Assembly: GCA_947179485.1 (NCBI GenBank)
Contig: OX359245.1
Span: forward strand, 19,889,067-19,953,066
DNA length: 64,000 bases
Direction: 5' to 3'
DNA from: Allacma fusca
Taxonomy: Eukaryota > Arthropoda > Collembola > Symphypleona > Sminthuridae
A model generated the notes under the pieces. It was not told where the DNA came from and did not search any database. It worked only from the letters and a program-made list of their open reading frames with translations. The stretch's first letter is position 1. The number at the start of each line of letters is the position of its first letter. Below, in pieces: positions 1-17,006 of this stretch. Both the position numbers and the translations under genes were made by a program.

Positions 1-861
1 AATCACTCACTCATAAGTGTCCACGTAAAGTTCGGCTGCAAAAATACTAAAATAAATCAATGAATTTCCGGCATGAGACAGCAGGTGCAGCTTAAAAGTT
101 TCACAAAATTCCGCATTTCATGTGGATTGTCTTGTTTGGGAATTTATTTACTGAAGTTGTGGACCTTACCGTCCAAGATTTCAAATTTATTCGAAGTTAG
201 ATTACGAAATTTACAAAATCGGGATCCGAGAATACTAATAATAACGAGAAGACTGAATATTAGTTTTATAAATTAAGAAAAAAATCAGGTCTGTCTCATT
301 GGATCCCATTCACTTCGATCTCAAGCAAAAACGAACAACATAAATAATACAGCTATTATGTACTACTCATTGCATGTATTTTGCAAAACTAGGAAAAGAA
401 AGATCCACTATTTGTATTATTGTACCTTTGTATCGTACAAACGTTTCGAGAATTTCCTTATATATACATGCTAGGATGTTGACCATATTTTACTTAATCA
501 AATACTCTTTCTTAAATCAATATACAAATCACCAAATGGTTTTAAAGGACTGGGCGCCTTTAAGTTATTTTATACGTGCAGTTGTTCCACATTATCAATA
601 ATTATCATGCCACAAAGAACATTAAATCTTAAACCAATTACACAAACAATGCTATATATGTATATGCAATGATCCAAGAGAATTTTGATATCAAATTTTT
701 TAAGTTTTCTTATTTTTTTTTAAAAGAAATTGTACCATCTGTTAGTTTCCTAAAGTAGTTGGGATAGTAGCCATATAATGTAATTAATTGATAAACTTGT
801 AAATTGTAAACGCTGAAAGTGAAGTGCGACTAAGTTAATAATGACAAATACAGGGATGGGA

Positions 862-862
<1 letters not shown>
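1..862. other. 3' flank of the PSMC5 gene, no gene seen
   Basis: A+T-rich sequence downstream of the minus-strand proteasome gene. The open frames here are short, rich in Ile/Phe/Tyr/Asn and show no family signature. I see no RNA gene or mobile-element ends. It probably holds only the downstream flank of the proteasome gene. Confidence 0.6.
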
Positions 863-5558
<4,696 letters not shown>

Positions 5559-5883
5559 TGGATTGAGACTTGCTCAACTACTTGTTTCCTCTCAAATGTT
5601 TTTCAGGTCCTTTTTGATGAACTCAACTGCTAACTTTGTCCGAAGAAATTGAATTAACTATGAAAGGGTTGATTTTGAGAAACTTTTCCTTGGTTCTAAA
5701 AATCTTGACTGATTTTTGTTGAACTATAAGGTAAAAGAATGATTCGAGAAAGCTGATGATGGACTTCTGATGGACGATAGATGAATTGCTCAAGGTTTGA
5801 GTTGGAGAGCTTGGGTTGATTGAATGTGGCTTATACGTGGAGTGCGGATGATGAGAAACCCAGGCGAAGGAAGGAACATTGTA

Positions 5884-5914
<31 letters not shown>

Positions 5915-6189
5915 AGACCCAGGAATAATGACACTGCAGTTTCCCATGGAAAATTCTACGGTCGCTAGTGCGCCTGCGTTCTAAGCGTCATCAGTCCACC
6001 TGAAGACGTGCGTGAAGAGGCGGTTCTTCCACCCGCTACATTTCAAATAATCCCTAAAATGATCGTTCAGTGTATGTACCCCTCCATGTCTGTCTGTCCC
6101 CAAATACTAAACTAGTGCCTAAGCCCCGCACTGTCCGTAGGATTGCAACTACTTGAAAGGCTCGTATTATCACTGTAGGAATTATAATA
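5559..6189. other. PSMC5 upstream region, probable promoter
   Basis: Non-coding DNA 5' of the PSMC5 start. It holds the GT microsatellite at 5888-5914. Bases about 5940-6050 form a locally G+C- and CpG-richer patch (CGGTCGCTAGTGCGCCTGCG), unlike the A+T-rich surroundings, and this may be the promoter of this housekeeping gene. No TATA box is evident at a fixed place. The promoter assignment is inference from position and composition. Confidence 0.4.
5888..5914. repeat. GT dinucleotide microsatellite
   Basis: About 13 uninterrupted GT units upstream of PSMC5. On the minus strand it reads as a run of His-Thr codons inside a spurious open frame. Confidence 0.95.
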
Positions 6190-7015
6190 CAGTAAAACCT
6201 GTATATAGTGACCACCTATACAGTAGTCTCCTGTTCACAGTGGCCAGTATCATGTGTCCCCGTCATGCGCCCTATGTTTTAACATTACGTTAACCCTGTA
6301 TACAGTGGTTTTCTCTATAGTGGTCCCCTGTCAATAATGGACCCGGGCTTATGTCCATTCATTACGAAATGCATGCTTCGAACTCTGAATACAGTGGTCA
6401 GCATTAAAAACCATGTGCACACGAAATCGTTGCTCATAATTTCTATAGATTTCTAAGATTATTCTAGATTACGGTTTCTTAAATAAAGCATATTCCCGGT
6501 ACCATACCTCCATACCACGCACAGTTCAAAAACACTTTGATTTCCGTTTCAAGAAAATAGAGAATATTAGAATTATTGGAAAATCTCAAAGCGAAAGTGG
6601 TAGGCAGGATAGCCAGCAAGCAATGGTTGGATTGAATCTTGGAAGAAGAAACATTATATTTGTTTAAATTATATTTGAGGAGAATCTGCCAGCGTCAATA
6701 ATAAAGTAATTTTACGATAGTTGGTAGCTATTTTACATAGTATTCAAAAACAATATTTAGAATTACTATATCGAATTATCGTTATACAGAATATCTTGCT
6801 ACCACACATTGACAAATTTTAAACGGTCAAAAATTAGTGATTATGTAAAAAAATGCGACCGTTTCAATTATGTCTTCTTAAACGCGTTAAAATATTCATT
6901 TAATGTATGCACCCTATATAGTGGTCCATGACCACTATACTGAGTATAGTGGTCACTGTACATAGTGGTCAAATATTAGGTTCCCTAGAGAAACCACTAT
7001 ATACAGGTTTTACTG
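6190..7015. mobile_element. pogo/Tigger-like non-autonomous DNA element (MITE)
   Basis: The left end reads CAGTAAAACCTGTATATAGT and the right end is its exact inverted complement (about 21 bases perfect). Both ends are bordered by TA, the target duplication of Tc1/mariner/pogo transposons. Both flanks inside the ends carry many diverged copies of a TATA(C/T)AGTGGTC-like motif in direct and inverted order. There is no intact transposase. A short stretch around 6560-6640 in one frame (ILELLENLKAKVV, IASKQW) faintly resembles the helix-turn-helix of pogo transposases, but this is weak. Length is 826 bases. Confidence 0.85.
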
Positions 7016-7017
7016 TA

Positions 7018-9926
7018 ATTCCTAAATTATAAATCTAGACAATTTCAGTGATGAAGTTGCACACCGTACTCCAACACAATTATGCCCGACCATATATAGG
7101 GTCAATGGTAGAAAACATTCAAATCGTTATAAGAGAGGATAGTTGAGGTTATATCATGGACTTTTAATTGACAATAAGTCTTAAATGGAAGCCAATCTGT
7201 GAGGCAAAGGCATGATTTATTTTTCGATTTATGAAGCTGAACAATTTTGGGGTCTGTCTCCAAACTATACAATGTAGGGATCTCCTTCTGAACTCTTTTG
7301 AAAGCCATTGAAATTTGCTAGAAGCGTGTCTCAAAATTTATTTCTTGGCAAAATTTAAAAATTTAAGTAAAAATATAAAAACGTTAACATTTTTAGCTTT
7401 TGATAAAATTCTAACTTTTTGACACTTCTCTGAGCCCTGTATCTCGAGTTTATGAGATATGGGATGAAGTAAATTTTGAAACATCTTGAAGAAAATTTAA
7501 TGGAAGATTCTCTTTACGGTTCTTTCTATGGTATAAGGGGACGAAATATGTCGTGAGACATCTCGTGTGGCAAGTCATTATACAATTTGAACTCTCGGTG
7601 AAGGGATTTCTTACTGAAAACTGAATTTGAATAGTCCCTGCTTACAGGTCTTGAAATGACCATGTTTTTAGTGTACTAATGATGTTTATGGTAGTACAGT
7701 AAATTATTATATAATTAATATACAGTCACTGTGTAGGTCTTATGACTTACGTTGGTCTTTATGACTCGACACTCTAAAATGCACAGGATGTTCCCTGGAG
7801 TATGTTGAATTTTATGGAGTTTAAATTTTATCCGTCATAGAAGCCATTTCTAAAATAACCATTGAGTGGGTCTGTGGCAAGGCAAATCAACATGCTTCAA
7901 CAAAGTTTAGCTATATTCGTTCCTCCGTTATAGATAGATAATTATAGAAAGGTAATAATTCCTCCGTTATTGGTTATAGTGAGAGTTGCTGTAGGACTTC
8001 ATAGTAACTGTGTGTTACTGTAAAATACACGGATCATTTTGAAGATGTACCAGGTACTCTTTTGTAGTTTCTAATTTCCTAGCTAAATATTATTACAAGC
8101 GTATTTTGTTATTTCATTGTTTCCATGGATTTTCACATAGCTACCTGTCAAGGCTCTGCATTTGCACGTAGGGTCAGCTAATCAAGAGCAATTTTGAAAA
8201 AATATATTTCAGAGGTGAACTTGAGTATTATATGGAGCAAAAGAAAGCTCTAATGAGGATGACATGACTGAACAGGCAAGTGCTGTACAAAAGCATGTGC
8301 ACGTAGACAATTTTGCCTCTTCAGCGACGCTGTTTCTTACAGCATGTACCATACAATGATAAAAATCTTCCTTAAGCTCGCAGAAATTAAACGGGGAATC
8401 GGTTAATGTTATTTCGTTTTCTTAAACATTGAACATACACATGCTATATTTTCTTTAGAGACATTTTCAAATGGGTTTTTTCAAAAAGCATATGCTTGAA
8501 TGCAGGGATCAACTTTAGTAGTAGAATCACAGGAAGATTCGTTTTTAAACTAGAAGGTGTCTTTTGTGAACAGAAATTTTCAAATTTGTTGATGTCTTTT
8601 ACGGAAATTTATTTTGTGAACAGGAATTTTTAAATTCTTGGAACTTTATTTGGAATAAATTTTTTAATTAATTATTTTTTAAAATAATTTTGACGCCTAC
8701 CTTCTCTGCAGGGACTTAGGATTCAGGAAGGAAAATTAAAAATGATCTTACAGGGGGATTTACAAAATCTGGCTACTTGAATGCATGACACAACATTGAG
8801 AATTGCTTTAAAAAAGAATAATAAACAAAATAATAAACAGCATATATATATATAACATAGATATAACAAATAAATAAAAATTACGTTTATAACGCTCACA
8901 AATTTATTATACGATATAAATATAAAAATATTACGTCCCCGTTTCACGGGTTCCCAGTTCCCAGGACAGCTTGCATGGTATTTATTTGTGGCATGCAGAC
9001 ACATGCATCGAGAATTAGCTCATTCATTAAGTGATATAGAAACAGTATGATGATACGCTGGAAATGGAATAAACATGTTATGTTGCGTCTGGCCGTACAT
9101 GCGGAACGCGCGGAATTTAAAGTTGGACTTCCTCACACGAAGTGGGAGTAAATATAGTGATCGTACATAGTACTGCTCGTAATTTATTGAAAAGTTTAAC
9201 TTTTGCAAAGTGCAGGTGAACAAAAGCGAGAACCAACTTTCAATGAATTTTGAGTGAGGAGCTTGCGAGGAAAATATATTTTTTTATTTACTATTTACAA
9301 CTGGCTGGATTTGGAAAAACAATTATATTGCGATGAAATTAAGACGTGGATTTTGTTTTGTACTCTTCCAACTTTGACGTAGTATAATTTTTAAATGGAA
9401 ACGTACATCATGGGTAAGTATTATTTTAAAAATATTATCCACTTGTTTTTGTTCCTGAATTATTTGGACCACGTAATGGAATTTTGGATAGATTTAAATA
9501 AGGAGGCATCACTGGCTCGTATGACGAAATTAAATTATTACAGTTTGATTCGAAATAAAGGAGAAGAGTCGTTTTTGAATGCCTTTCTCCTCGTGGAGTT
9601 TTAAAACTACGCTTTTTCTGAACAAAATCCTTCCAGATTCGTGATCTACTCTCCCAAATTTCATTATGTGCCAAGTTTCACGAAATATCAATCAATTCGA
9701 CGAATCAAAAAAAAAGTTGATGTTGATAGCTAGCTTTATTTTGTGGAGGGTTGACATTGGGATGGAAAACTTTTCTAGTTAGTAGTAATAATTATAGGAA
9801 TATTAGTAATGATTATATTTCTCCCTTGTGGTACAGACGCATTCGTCCAAATAACAGCCAGACAAGTAAAGTGGAATTGTTTCGAAATTCTTGAAGACCA
9901 GTAGCATTATTTGTTTTGTGTTTTAG
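7018..9926. other. intergenic region between the pogo-like element and KANSL2, no gene seen
   Basis: A+T-rich DNA with only short open frames of biased composition. It contains a short TA run (8841-8855). A locally more G+C-rich patch near 9060-9150 (CGGAACGCGCGG) could belong to the upstream control region of the plus-strand KANSL2 gene. Nothing else is supported. Confidence 0.5.
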
Positions 9927-10002
9927 AAACTTGCTAAACGGACGGCGGACATTAAAATACGAGGCCTGAGATTGGATAGATTGCCTTTTGCCGGTCTCAA
10001 AC
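9927..10002 (+). other. likely 5' UTR segment of KANSL2 after a splice acceptor
   Basis: A pyrimidine-rich tract ending TTTTGTGTTTTAG at 9926 looks like a 3' splice site. The 76 bases after it lead to the ATG at 10003. This suggests an upstream non-coding first exon that I could not place. Confidence 0.35.
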
Positions 10003-13000
10003 ATGGATCCTTCGAATTTCCCAAATTCATCACAGTTCACGATTCCAATACCAGCGGAAGTAACTTCTCCAGTGAAGTTTGTTGGGGAAACTCCAAGTTC
10101 TGTGGCGGTTTCCGACGGTGTCATGAACCAGTCTATGATACCAGTAAAGTTAGCACAACAACAGCCGGAACAAAAAGTATGCTTGCTTCCGGTGACAACA
10201 CCTTTTTCCAATATGAATACAACTTCAAATCTACCAGTCCAGGGGCCAGTCTTAATGTCTGCAATGACAAATCCGGGACCTTTGTCGCCGGTTATTACAA
10301 AAACTATATCCTCTCCGTTGGTTGCTTTGTCATCGCAGTTGTCAATGCACATTGGTCCTGCATCACCGTCAAGTCAAGCAAAATTAGCTTCCAGACCTGT
10401 CCCTCCTTCCTCTCCCAGTCTGCTTGTTCCTCAAAGTGGTTCTTGTGGACAGAGCTCCCATAGATCAAGAAAGGAAAAACTCATCTGTCGGAGGTTGGCT
10501 TTGTACCGCATTAATTGCCATTTGTTGGCATCCAATTGTATGTATTGGTAATTGTCTTTTCACGGTATTCATTATTAAGGGTTAATTCGAAGTGTATGTA
10601 AATTCCAGTGGCGCAGATTCCATGGAAGTACAAGCTTCTACTCCAACTCCTACGCTTGTGATAGCGGATCAGCGATCTGAAGAAAATCAGGTCATGTCCA
10701 AGAGTGATCAAAATTCATCTCCAACAAAATCTAAAAAACCGAACTCTCCAACAAAAGGAACTCGTCCATACAATCGGCGCAAAACATCTTCGGAATCAAC
10801 AGATAGAAAGACCAAAGATTCTTTATCAAAGCGAGTTTTGGTTTCCAATGCCCACCGCCGCGTCGGTTTGAGTCCAGATTCAAATCAGAAACGATCATAC
10901 AAACGAAGAAACACTATTGCGACGTCGTTCGTTGCAGATGATTGCGCTACAGAACTTGGCACTACTGGTAAAACGTCGCCAACTAAACTTGCTGGATTGG
11001 AAATTAGCTCCGCAAAACCAAAGTCACCGGAAAAGCCTAAAGTGACTGTTTCCAAAGGCGGCTTGAGCGAGAAAGAAAAGGCGTTGCTACCCATGTTATC
11101 AAAGCAAGTTGCTCCTCCGATTGCTGCGAAATCTCCTTTAACAACCCAACCGCAGCCAGCTCCAAGTACAAGTCCTACTAACCAAACCGATAAACCTTTG
11201 GCTGATTTACGAATGTTCGGAACTCCAAATGTGCTTCCTATTTTCAAACCAAATCAGAAACCTTGGAACTTGTTGAAACGTTTTTTGGAAGGGAAAGACG
11301 CGGATGATACAAGTGCAACAGACAGTGTAGGGAAATCGGTCGAGCAAATAGCAGAATTACTGACTTCTAGTGCAGTAGAACCTGCTTTCGATGAAACTGA
11401 CCTGGAGCTTGTAGATGGTTCTAGCAGTGATTCCGATTCTGAATCCTCGTCTTTTGTTGAAGATTCAGAAATGACTAATGTGGACTCCGCAGATGATAAT
11501 ATAGAATTTAATCAAAGTCCGTTTGACAAGGCAGGTGAGGAAGTTGCACTCACAAATGAAGCTCGGGCCATGATTGAGCAGCTACTGGTTCCAAATGCAG
11601 AAGTAGAAACATTTTTCACTAAACCTCAATCAAATAGAGCTAGAACAGAGTCAGAATCATCGATTCCAGCGTTTAGTATTGCACCTAGTCCAATTTCTTT
11701 CTCACGACCATCGTCAACCCCCATTTCAAGCAATTCCAACTCTGAATCTCCGTTTGATGTCAACTCATCCGGTTTTCAGTTTCCAGCACCTGCAGGGGGG
11801 CAGATTGGTGATCAACAAAACTCGAGAAGTCCGGAGTCATATCAATTCAAGCCAATTCAACGCGAAACTCCGAGCTCACCGTTGTTTAGAGGTAGAGAAT
11901 CTCCTGGTTCCATTTCGAGATACCAGCCCGCATCACCATCCCCTTCAACAATGAGTGGAAGTAGTGCCAACGGTGCAAGTGGCCGTAGATACTCTCGTAG
12001 ACGACATTCACGGATGTATCCTGCATTTGAAACTTCCCATTGTATGTATTCCAAGCATTTTTGCTGCGCTCCACTAGAACCTGGATCAACTTATTGTATT
12101 AAGCATGTCTCTGAAAAATATTCACCATACTATTTTCGTTGTGCTTTCATGAGCACTAAAAATGGCAGACGTTGTTCAAATATGCAGTATTCTCGTGATG
12201 GCAAAAACAAGTAAATTTCTTTCCAAGATATTTTCCTTATGTATGCTAACTATTCCTCGAAACGATTATAAAGGTAAAAATGATAATTTATCGAATTTGG
12301 CATTTTTAGATTCTGCAATATGCATGCAAGTAGATTGGCTCTTTTGCGACAAAAGCTATGCCGTAAACCTAGACCTACACAAACTCTTCGGGAGCATTTT
12401 GGAGAAATGCAGCGATTGCAAAATAAATTGAAAAAACCTAAACGAAGTAATTCCAGCAATTTTATAACTGTATTTGAGGTGTAGTGTACACATTCATATA
12501 TACTTTGTTTTCTTGAATAATAATTTGTTATTACACAATTTTATAGCTGAAGCTGCTTCCTACCTTGAGGATTACTGTGACTACAAATTGCAAACACAAT
12601 GCATGGAGAATGAAATAGAAGTTGTTGATCCCCCCGAAATAAATCTTACTGTAGAAGAAATCGGTCAGTTTCAGGTTGAGCACGACTCAGATGGCGGATG
12701 TGATGTGCAAGACGAGTATGAGTGTTTAAAGTAATGATATTTCAATTATATTATATTAATTTTTATATGAATATCTCTGTACACTGATATTTGTCTGTTG
12801 CATTGATAATTGCTGCGTTTGGTATACATGTAATATTTATACATCTGGTATTTTCTTTAGAAATGCTGGGTACTACACAACAGAGGAAGTAGTTCGTATA
12901 CTGAAATCAAAACTTAGCAAGCTGAAGGAGCTATATCTCAAAGAATTCAAATTTCTTAAATTATATTACCTTCTGAAGAGGCAAGAGTATTTACTAGCAG

Positions 13001-14682
13001 AGGATAAAATACAGACATCTGGCGTGAGGCTGTCTAGGAATCCAAAGACTTTGTTTAAATGGAAAGATCTTGTAACCGAAAATTTCATTAGAAAGGAAAT
13101 GAAAACATTTGAGAAAACCAAAGCATTACTAAACTACCATAATTTGCGAGGTCAGTCTGCTGTGCTTCACCATTTGGCCAGAAAACGATATGAGGTAGTT
13201 GTAATTTAACTGCTTTAAATTTCATCTTTCAAATTGGCTTGCTGGAATCGCTATTGATGATCATTTTCACTTGAAGGACATTAAGGAAAAAGAGGAACGA
13301 GAAAAACTTTATTCAATGGACGAAGAGGACGACACAGACTCAGATGACGGCGCGAATCATATTCTAAGAGATTTTTTGGACCGCTCCAAAGCCTCAAAAG
13401 AGGAATCCGTTAACTTTAAGAGAATTTCCAAATGCAAATTCGACGATGAAATAATCAAATGTGAAAGTGTGGCTTTACCTAATTCAGATTATTGTCATCG
13501 TCATGTACTACAGGTAAACAAGCGTTTTAATTGTACCCAGAAATAATGTATTTGGGATTGTAACGGCTTTTAAATTCAAATTTCTGGATAGGATGAAAAT
13601 CAGGTATTGTTTCAACCTTGTAACTACCCCATGGATAACAAAGAGTTTTGTCAGAATCCATTATTAAAGAAAGTTGATAGAGGAGGATGCGATTTTCATC
13701 GGAGTTTCAGGATCAAGCGTTTCTGTAAATCTGAAGAGGAGAAGAAGTCTCGTCGGAAACTTCTTCGCTCCATGCCTGCTGCTACTTTCAAGGTAAAAAA
13801 CAAAATTAATAATTTTATGAATAGCCAATGTTCGCTTTTGGTTGACTAATTATTCTTTTGGATATGCAGGAACACATCTCAATGCTGCAAGATTTGGTCG
13901 CAAGCAAATTTGGCAGTGTAGAAGAATTCGATATGGAGGTAAATTATTTGAAGTCAAAGGGCCTTGACTGCTCGGACTCAAGCAATTCTGACTACGAAAA
14001 TGACTGCGATATTCAAATTGATGATAACGATGACGATGAAAGGCAAGAGGAAACTGTAGTGCACAAACGGAAGCGTTCCAACAGCTACAGGAAACAAGGT
14101 GAAAATTCTCGGAATTCCAGAAATGGCATGAACGTCTCAACTATTTCTGATCCAGACTTTAATTTAAATGAAGAAATGTCTACAGGTATGGATATTGAAA
14201 ATACCTGTCAGTATTTAAGTAACATTAGTACATGTAATGATGATACAAATGTGAAAGAAGCAAATGGGGGTTTACCTATCCATTTACCTTTGAAAGATGA
14301 GTCAATCAACGAACAGGAACTCGGCATTGCCGCTAATGAACATAGTAAAGATATTGATATCAGCCGCTCACAGTTTGCACATCATTCAGAGGCTGAAACT
14401 ATCTCTAAGCCTGACGAAGTTGGTAATTTAGGGTTACGGGGAGATACAATGCTTAGTAACTGTGTGGAAGAAGTTTATAAAAAAAAATCAGAAAATACGG
14501 GTGGGGTAATAAACCAACCAGTAGTTATCCAAGAGGATATTTTACTGAACGCGACCAGCACTGCCAAATCTACCCAAAGGATGGAGCAAGTGTCGTCACA
14601 GCCGAAAATAATTACTTTATCCAGTGAATTAAAGACGAATATGGAAAATGAGTTATCAGAAAATGACGAGAACAGAAAATAG
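10003..14682 (+). CDS. KANSL2: KAT8 regulatory NSL complex subunit 2 homologue, eight coding exons, long N-terminal extension
   Basis: NSL2 is a subunit of the MOF/KAT8-containing NSL histone acetyltransferase complex in the nucleus. Exons: 10003-10547, 10609-12210, 12310-12446, 12547-12730, 12861-13194, 13277-13513, 13592-13792 and 13870-14682. All are GT/AG and the phases sum to 1350 codons plus stop. Family marks: a first Cys/His cluster at residue about 660-735 (CCAPLEPGSTYCIKH, CAFMSTKNGRRCSN, FCNMHASR); the motif NAGYYTTEEVVRIL followed by a helical Lys/Leu-rich segment (about 823-934) matching human HAGVYTAEEVALIM; and a second cluster from about residue 987 (CKFDDEIIKCES, YCHRHVLQDENQVLF, CDFH). 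The QDxNQVLF string favours KANSL2 over its relative INO80D. Human KANSL2 has about 490 residues. Here about 650 Ser/Pro/Thr-rich residues precede the first cluster and an acidic, Ser-rich tail follows the second. The ATG at 10003 is the first in frame. The least certain junctions are exon 1/2 (61-base intron) and the exon 3 donor. Confidence 0.9.
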
Positions 14683-15021
14683 TAGTAACGGCAGTTCCTT
14701 CAGTCCACACAGTCCGCAGTCATTGGACTCAACATGAGAGGAGAAAGACTAGAATGAGATTATTTATGTACTTGTATTTTATTTCAATATATTTTGTCAG
14801 CTACAATAGTAGACGATACAGAATGTCTCCAACACGATATTGTATAACTTGTATAGATATTAAGGAAAAGTACGACTTAGACGGCGACTGTTATATAGCA
14901 TTATTCAGTATTTTAATTAAGCTTCCTTCACTTTATAGATGCATTAATTGTTTATTGTGGTCGAAATTTGTAATTTTGTTTTATTTTACTCTTGTGCCTT
15001 TTTAACTATCTACCGTTTTCG

Positions 15022-15027
15022 AATAAA
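15022..15027 (+). terminator. probable poly(A) signal of KANSL2
   Basis: AATAAA about 340 bases past the KANSL2 stop, followed by a TTGTTT stretch. It is the first canonical hexamer after the stop that I noticed. Confidence 0.5.
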
Positions 15028-15865
15028 TTGTTTACACAAGGATGCTAACGAACGTTGTAATTTTATTGAGTCGCTTTTGTGGTATTGGAGAAGGAAAGTA
15101 TCGTCTTATATACCAACTCGCTGATTGCAATGATTAGAATATCAATTCTCATTCCCCAACAATAGCTGTAAAGTATAGGTATTTTTATTTCCATTAAATG
15201 AAACTGAATCATTCTACCATGGCTAGTTTGGCCAAAAGCTCATATGCATGGATAATATTTTACTGAATTTCAATTCAAAACTAAGCTGCGAAACAGATTA
15301 AAAAAAAAACTTATTACAGAATAATTAAAACTATTCAAAGTTTTTCGTGTGCAAACATGGGTAAAGCTAGGTAGGTGCAAATACAGTTAATGTCGTGTTC
15401 AAGATATCCCTAGGACCAGGTACCCCCGGAAAAAGTTCGGGGCATTTCATATTCTTGAGAAGCCTCGGGCAGTAGATGTAATTGTGCAGTTGTGTTCAGA
15501 ATATTTATTTGCTCTCAAGCGTACATGTTGAAGACGCAGCTAGTGTAAAGAAATGTACACACAGCAGACTCCTATAATATTTTATGGTTATGTCACTTCA
15601 TCAGAAGTAATGATCACCTTGAATACGGTTCTATGAGCACTTAACGGAATAGCTCCCCTTCTTTGAACAACCAATGCTATCTCTTCACACTTATACTAGA
15701 CTCCACAATTCTGCATGTATGTAATCTTTCCAATTGAATTGCTCTGCTTAATTATACATATCTGCCCCATCGCTATCTGCCTTCGCATCCCTTCAGATAT
15801 ATTCAATAATGCTCACTGTATACAATTAGTTCCTCCGCATTTGCTCTGAGATGTTTGCATGTATA

Positions 15866-16084
15866 CAGTACACTCTCCCAATACTGTCCCTATTCTGTAA
15901 AAGCATCCCTTAAGGCATGGTTACAATTTCTGTTCGCGTAACGGTATAGGCTCTTATATGGATAAAAAATAGCCATGTGATTAAGTGGGAATGTGTCCCC
16001 GTATTTTTGTCCCCACAGAGAGATATTGTCCGGAGAACGCTCTATGTATGAAGACATAATGTCTCTTTTATGGAGAGTACACTG
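15866..16084. mobile_element. TATAAGAG-family MITE, well preserved ends
   Basis: Left end CAGTACACTCTCCC and right end GGAGAGTACACTG form inverted repeats, with TA on both outer sides. It is 219 bases long with no coding capacity. The terminal CAGT and TA duplication fit the Tc1/mariner/pogo superfamily. It shares the end sequence with the other copies in this window. Confidence 0.75.
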
Positions 16085-16843
16085 TATATTGATTGCGTAG
16101 GTTGGCATGCTTAAAGTCAGCATACGTATAACAAAGTCTCTGCCCCTCTTATTCTGTGTGGCTTCGATAAGTTGAATACGGTAGGAGGAATAATTGTGAC
16201 TAGAAATATCAAAGCTATTGACTGCACTTAAAGGATCCTTAGAATGATGTGGGAACTCTTAGTTGACAACTACCATTTGTGAAATTCTCAAGCATTGTAA
16301 CAGAGATGAGAAAGGTCCTAATAGATTCTGTGGAAATAGTGGGCAAGCCCGAGCCATTTCTTTAATTGCTCTGCAGTTTGAAGAACCTGTGTACTCTCTT
16401 GCTGGCATTTATTCTACTCGTTCCATTTCCCATCCCATGTTCCTTTCACTTCCCAAGCACTGCATCAAGAACACTGTAAGAGAATAATCAAAGTAAATTG
16501 GGAATTCCTTTTCGAGGCTCTTCCTAGGTCTTTCACCTCTTAAGATCCTACACGCCGGTGACTTTCTCCTAATGTATTTTATTTAATAAAGTCACTCCAT
16601 TAGATTTCGGGAGGTCCACGAGTTCATGTAGTTACTATAAGCATTATTTTCCAATACAATTATATTGTATTGTAATTATTACTGTCTGCGATTAATTTAA
16701 TCATACATGTACTTTTTGGGGCAGTGTATATTTTAGGAGGTAGAGCGAGACTGTCACGTTTAGCAAATGGCAAAAAAAAAAACCTTCTGGGGAAGCTATA
16801 AAAATTTGCGATCTCCAGAAGGCAACAAACCTATTATATTTTA

Positions 16844-17006
16844 GGGAAGGAAACTGTGAATAAGAAGATTCATTGGAAAGCTTCTGTTCTACGTCATGTC
16901 CTCATAGATTTGTCGTAGCATTTCGGGAAAGGAAACTGTGAATGTGAAGATTCACTGGAATGCTTCTGTTCTACATGCGTCTTGTCCTCATGTAGATTTG
17001 TGGTAG
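16844..17006. repeat. two-copy tandem duplication, about 82-base period
   Basis: GGGAAGGAAACTGTGAA at 16844 recurs as GGGAAAGGAAACTGTGAA at 16925. The following GAAGATTCA(T/C)TGGAA, GCTTCTGTTCTAC and TGTCCTCAT..AGATTTGT blocks repeat in the same order. The copies differ by scattered substitutions and short indels, so the duplication is not recent. Confidence 0.85.

Noticed and set aside
5623-5934. 103-codon frame upstream of PSMC5 with a His-Thr run
   Set aside because: The run is the GT microsatellite, and the frame has no other coding signs.
10003-14682. INO80D instead of KANSL2 for the zinc-cluster gene
   Set aside because: Both share the Cys/His clusters, but the STKNGRRCSN, NAGYYTTEEV and QDENQVLF strings match KANSL2 and not INO80D.
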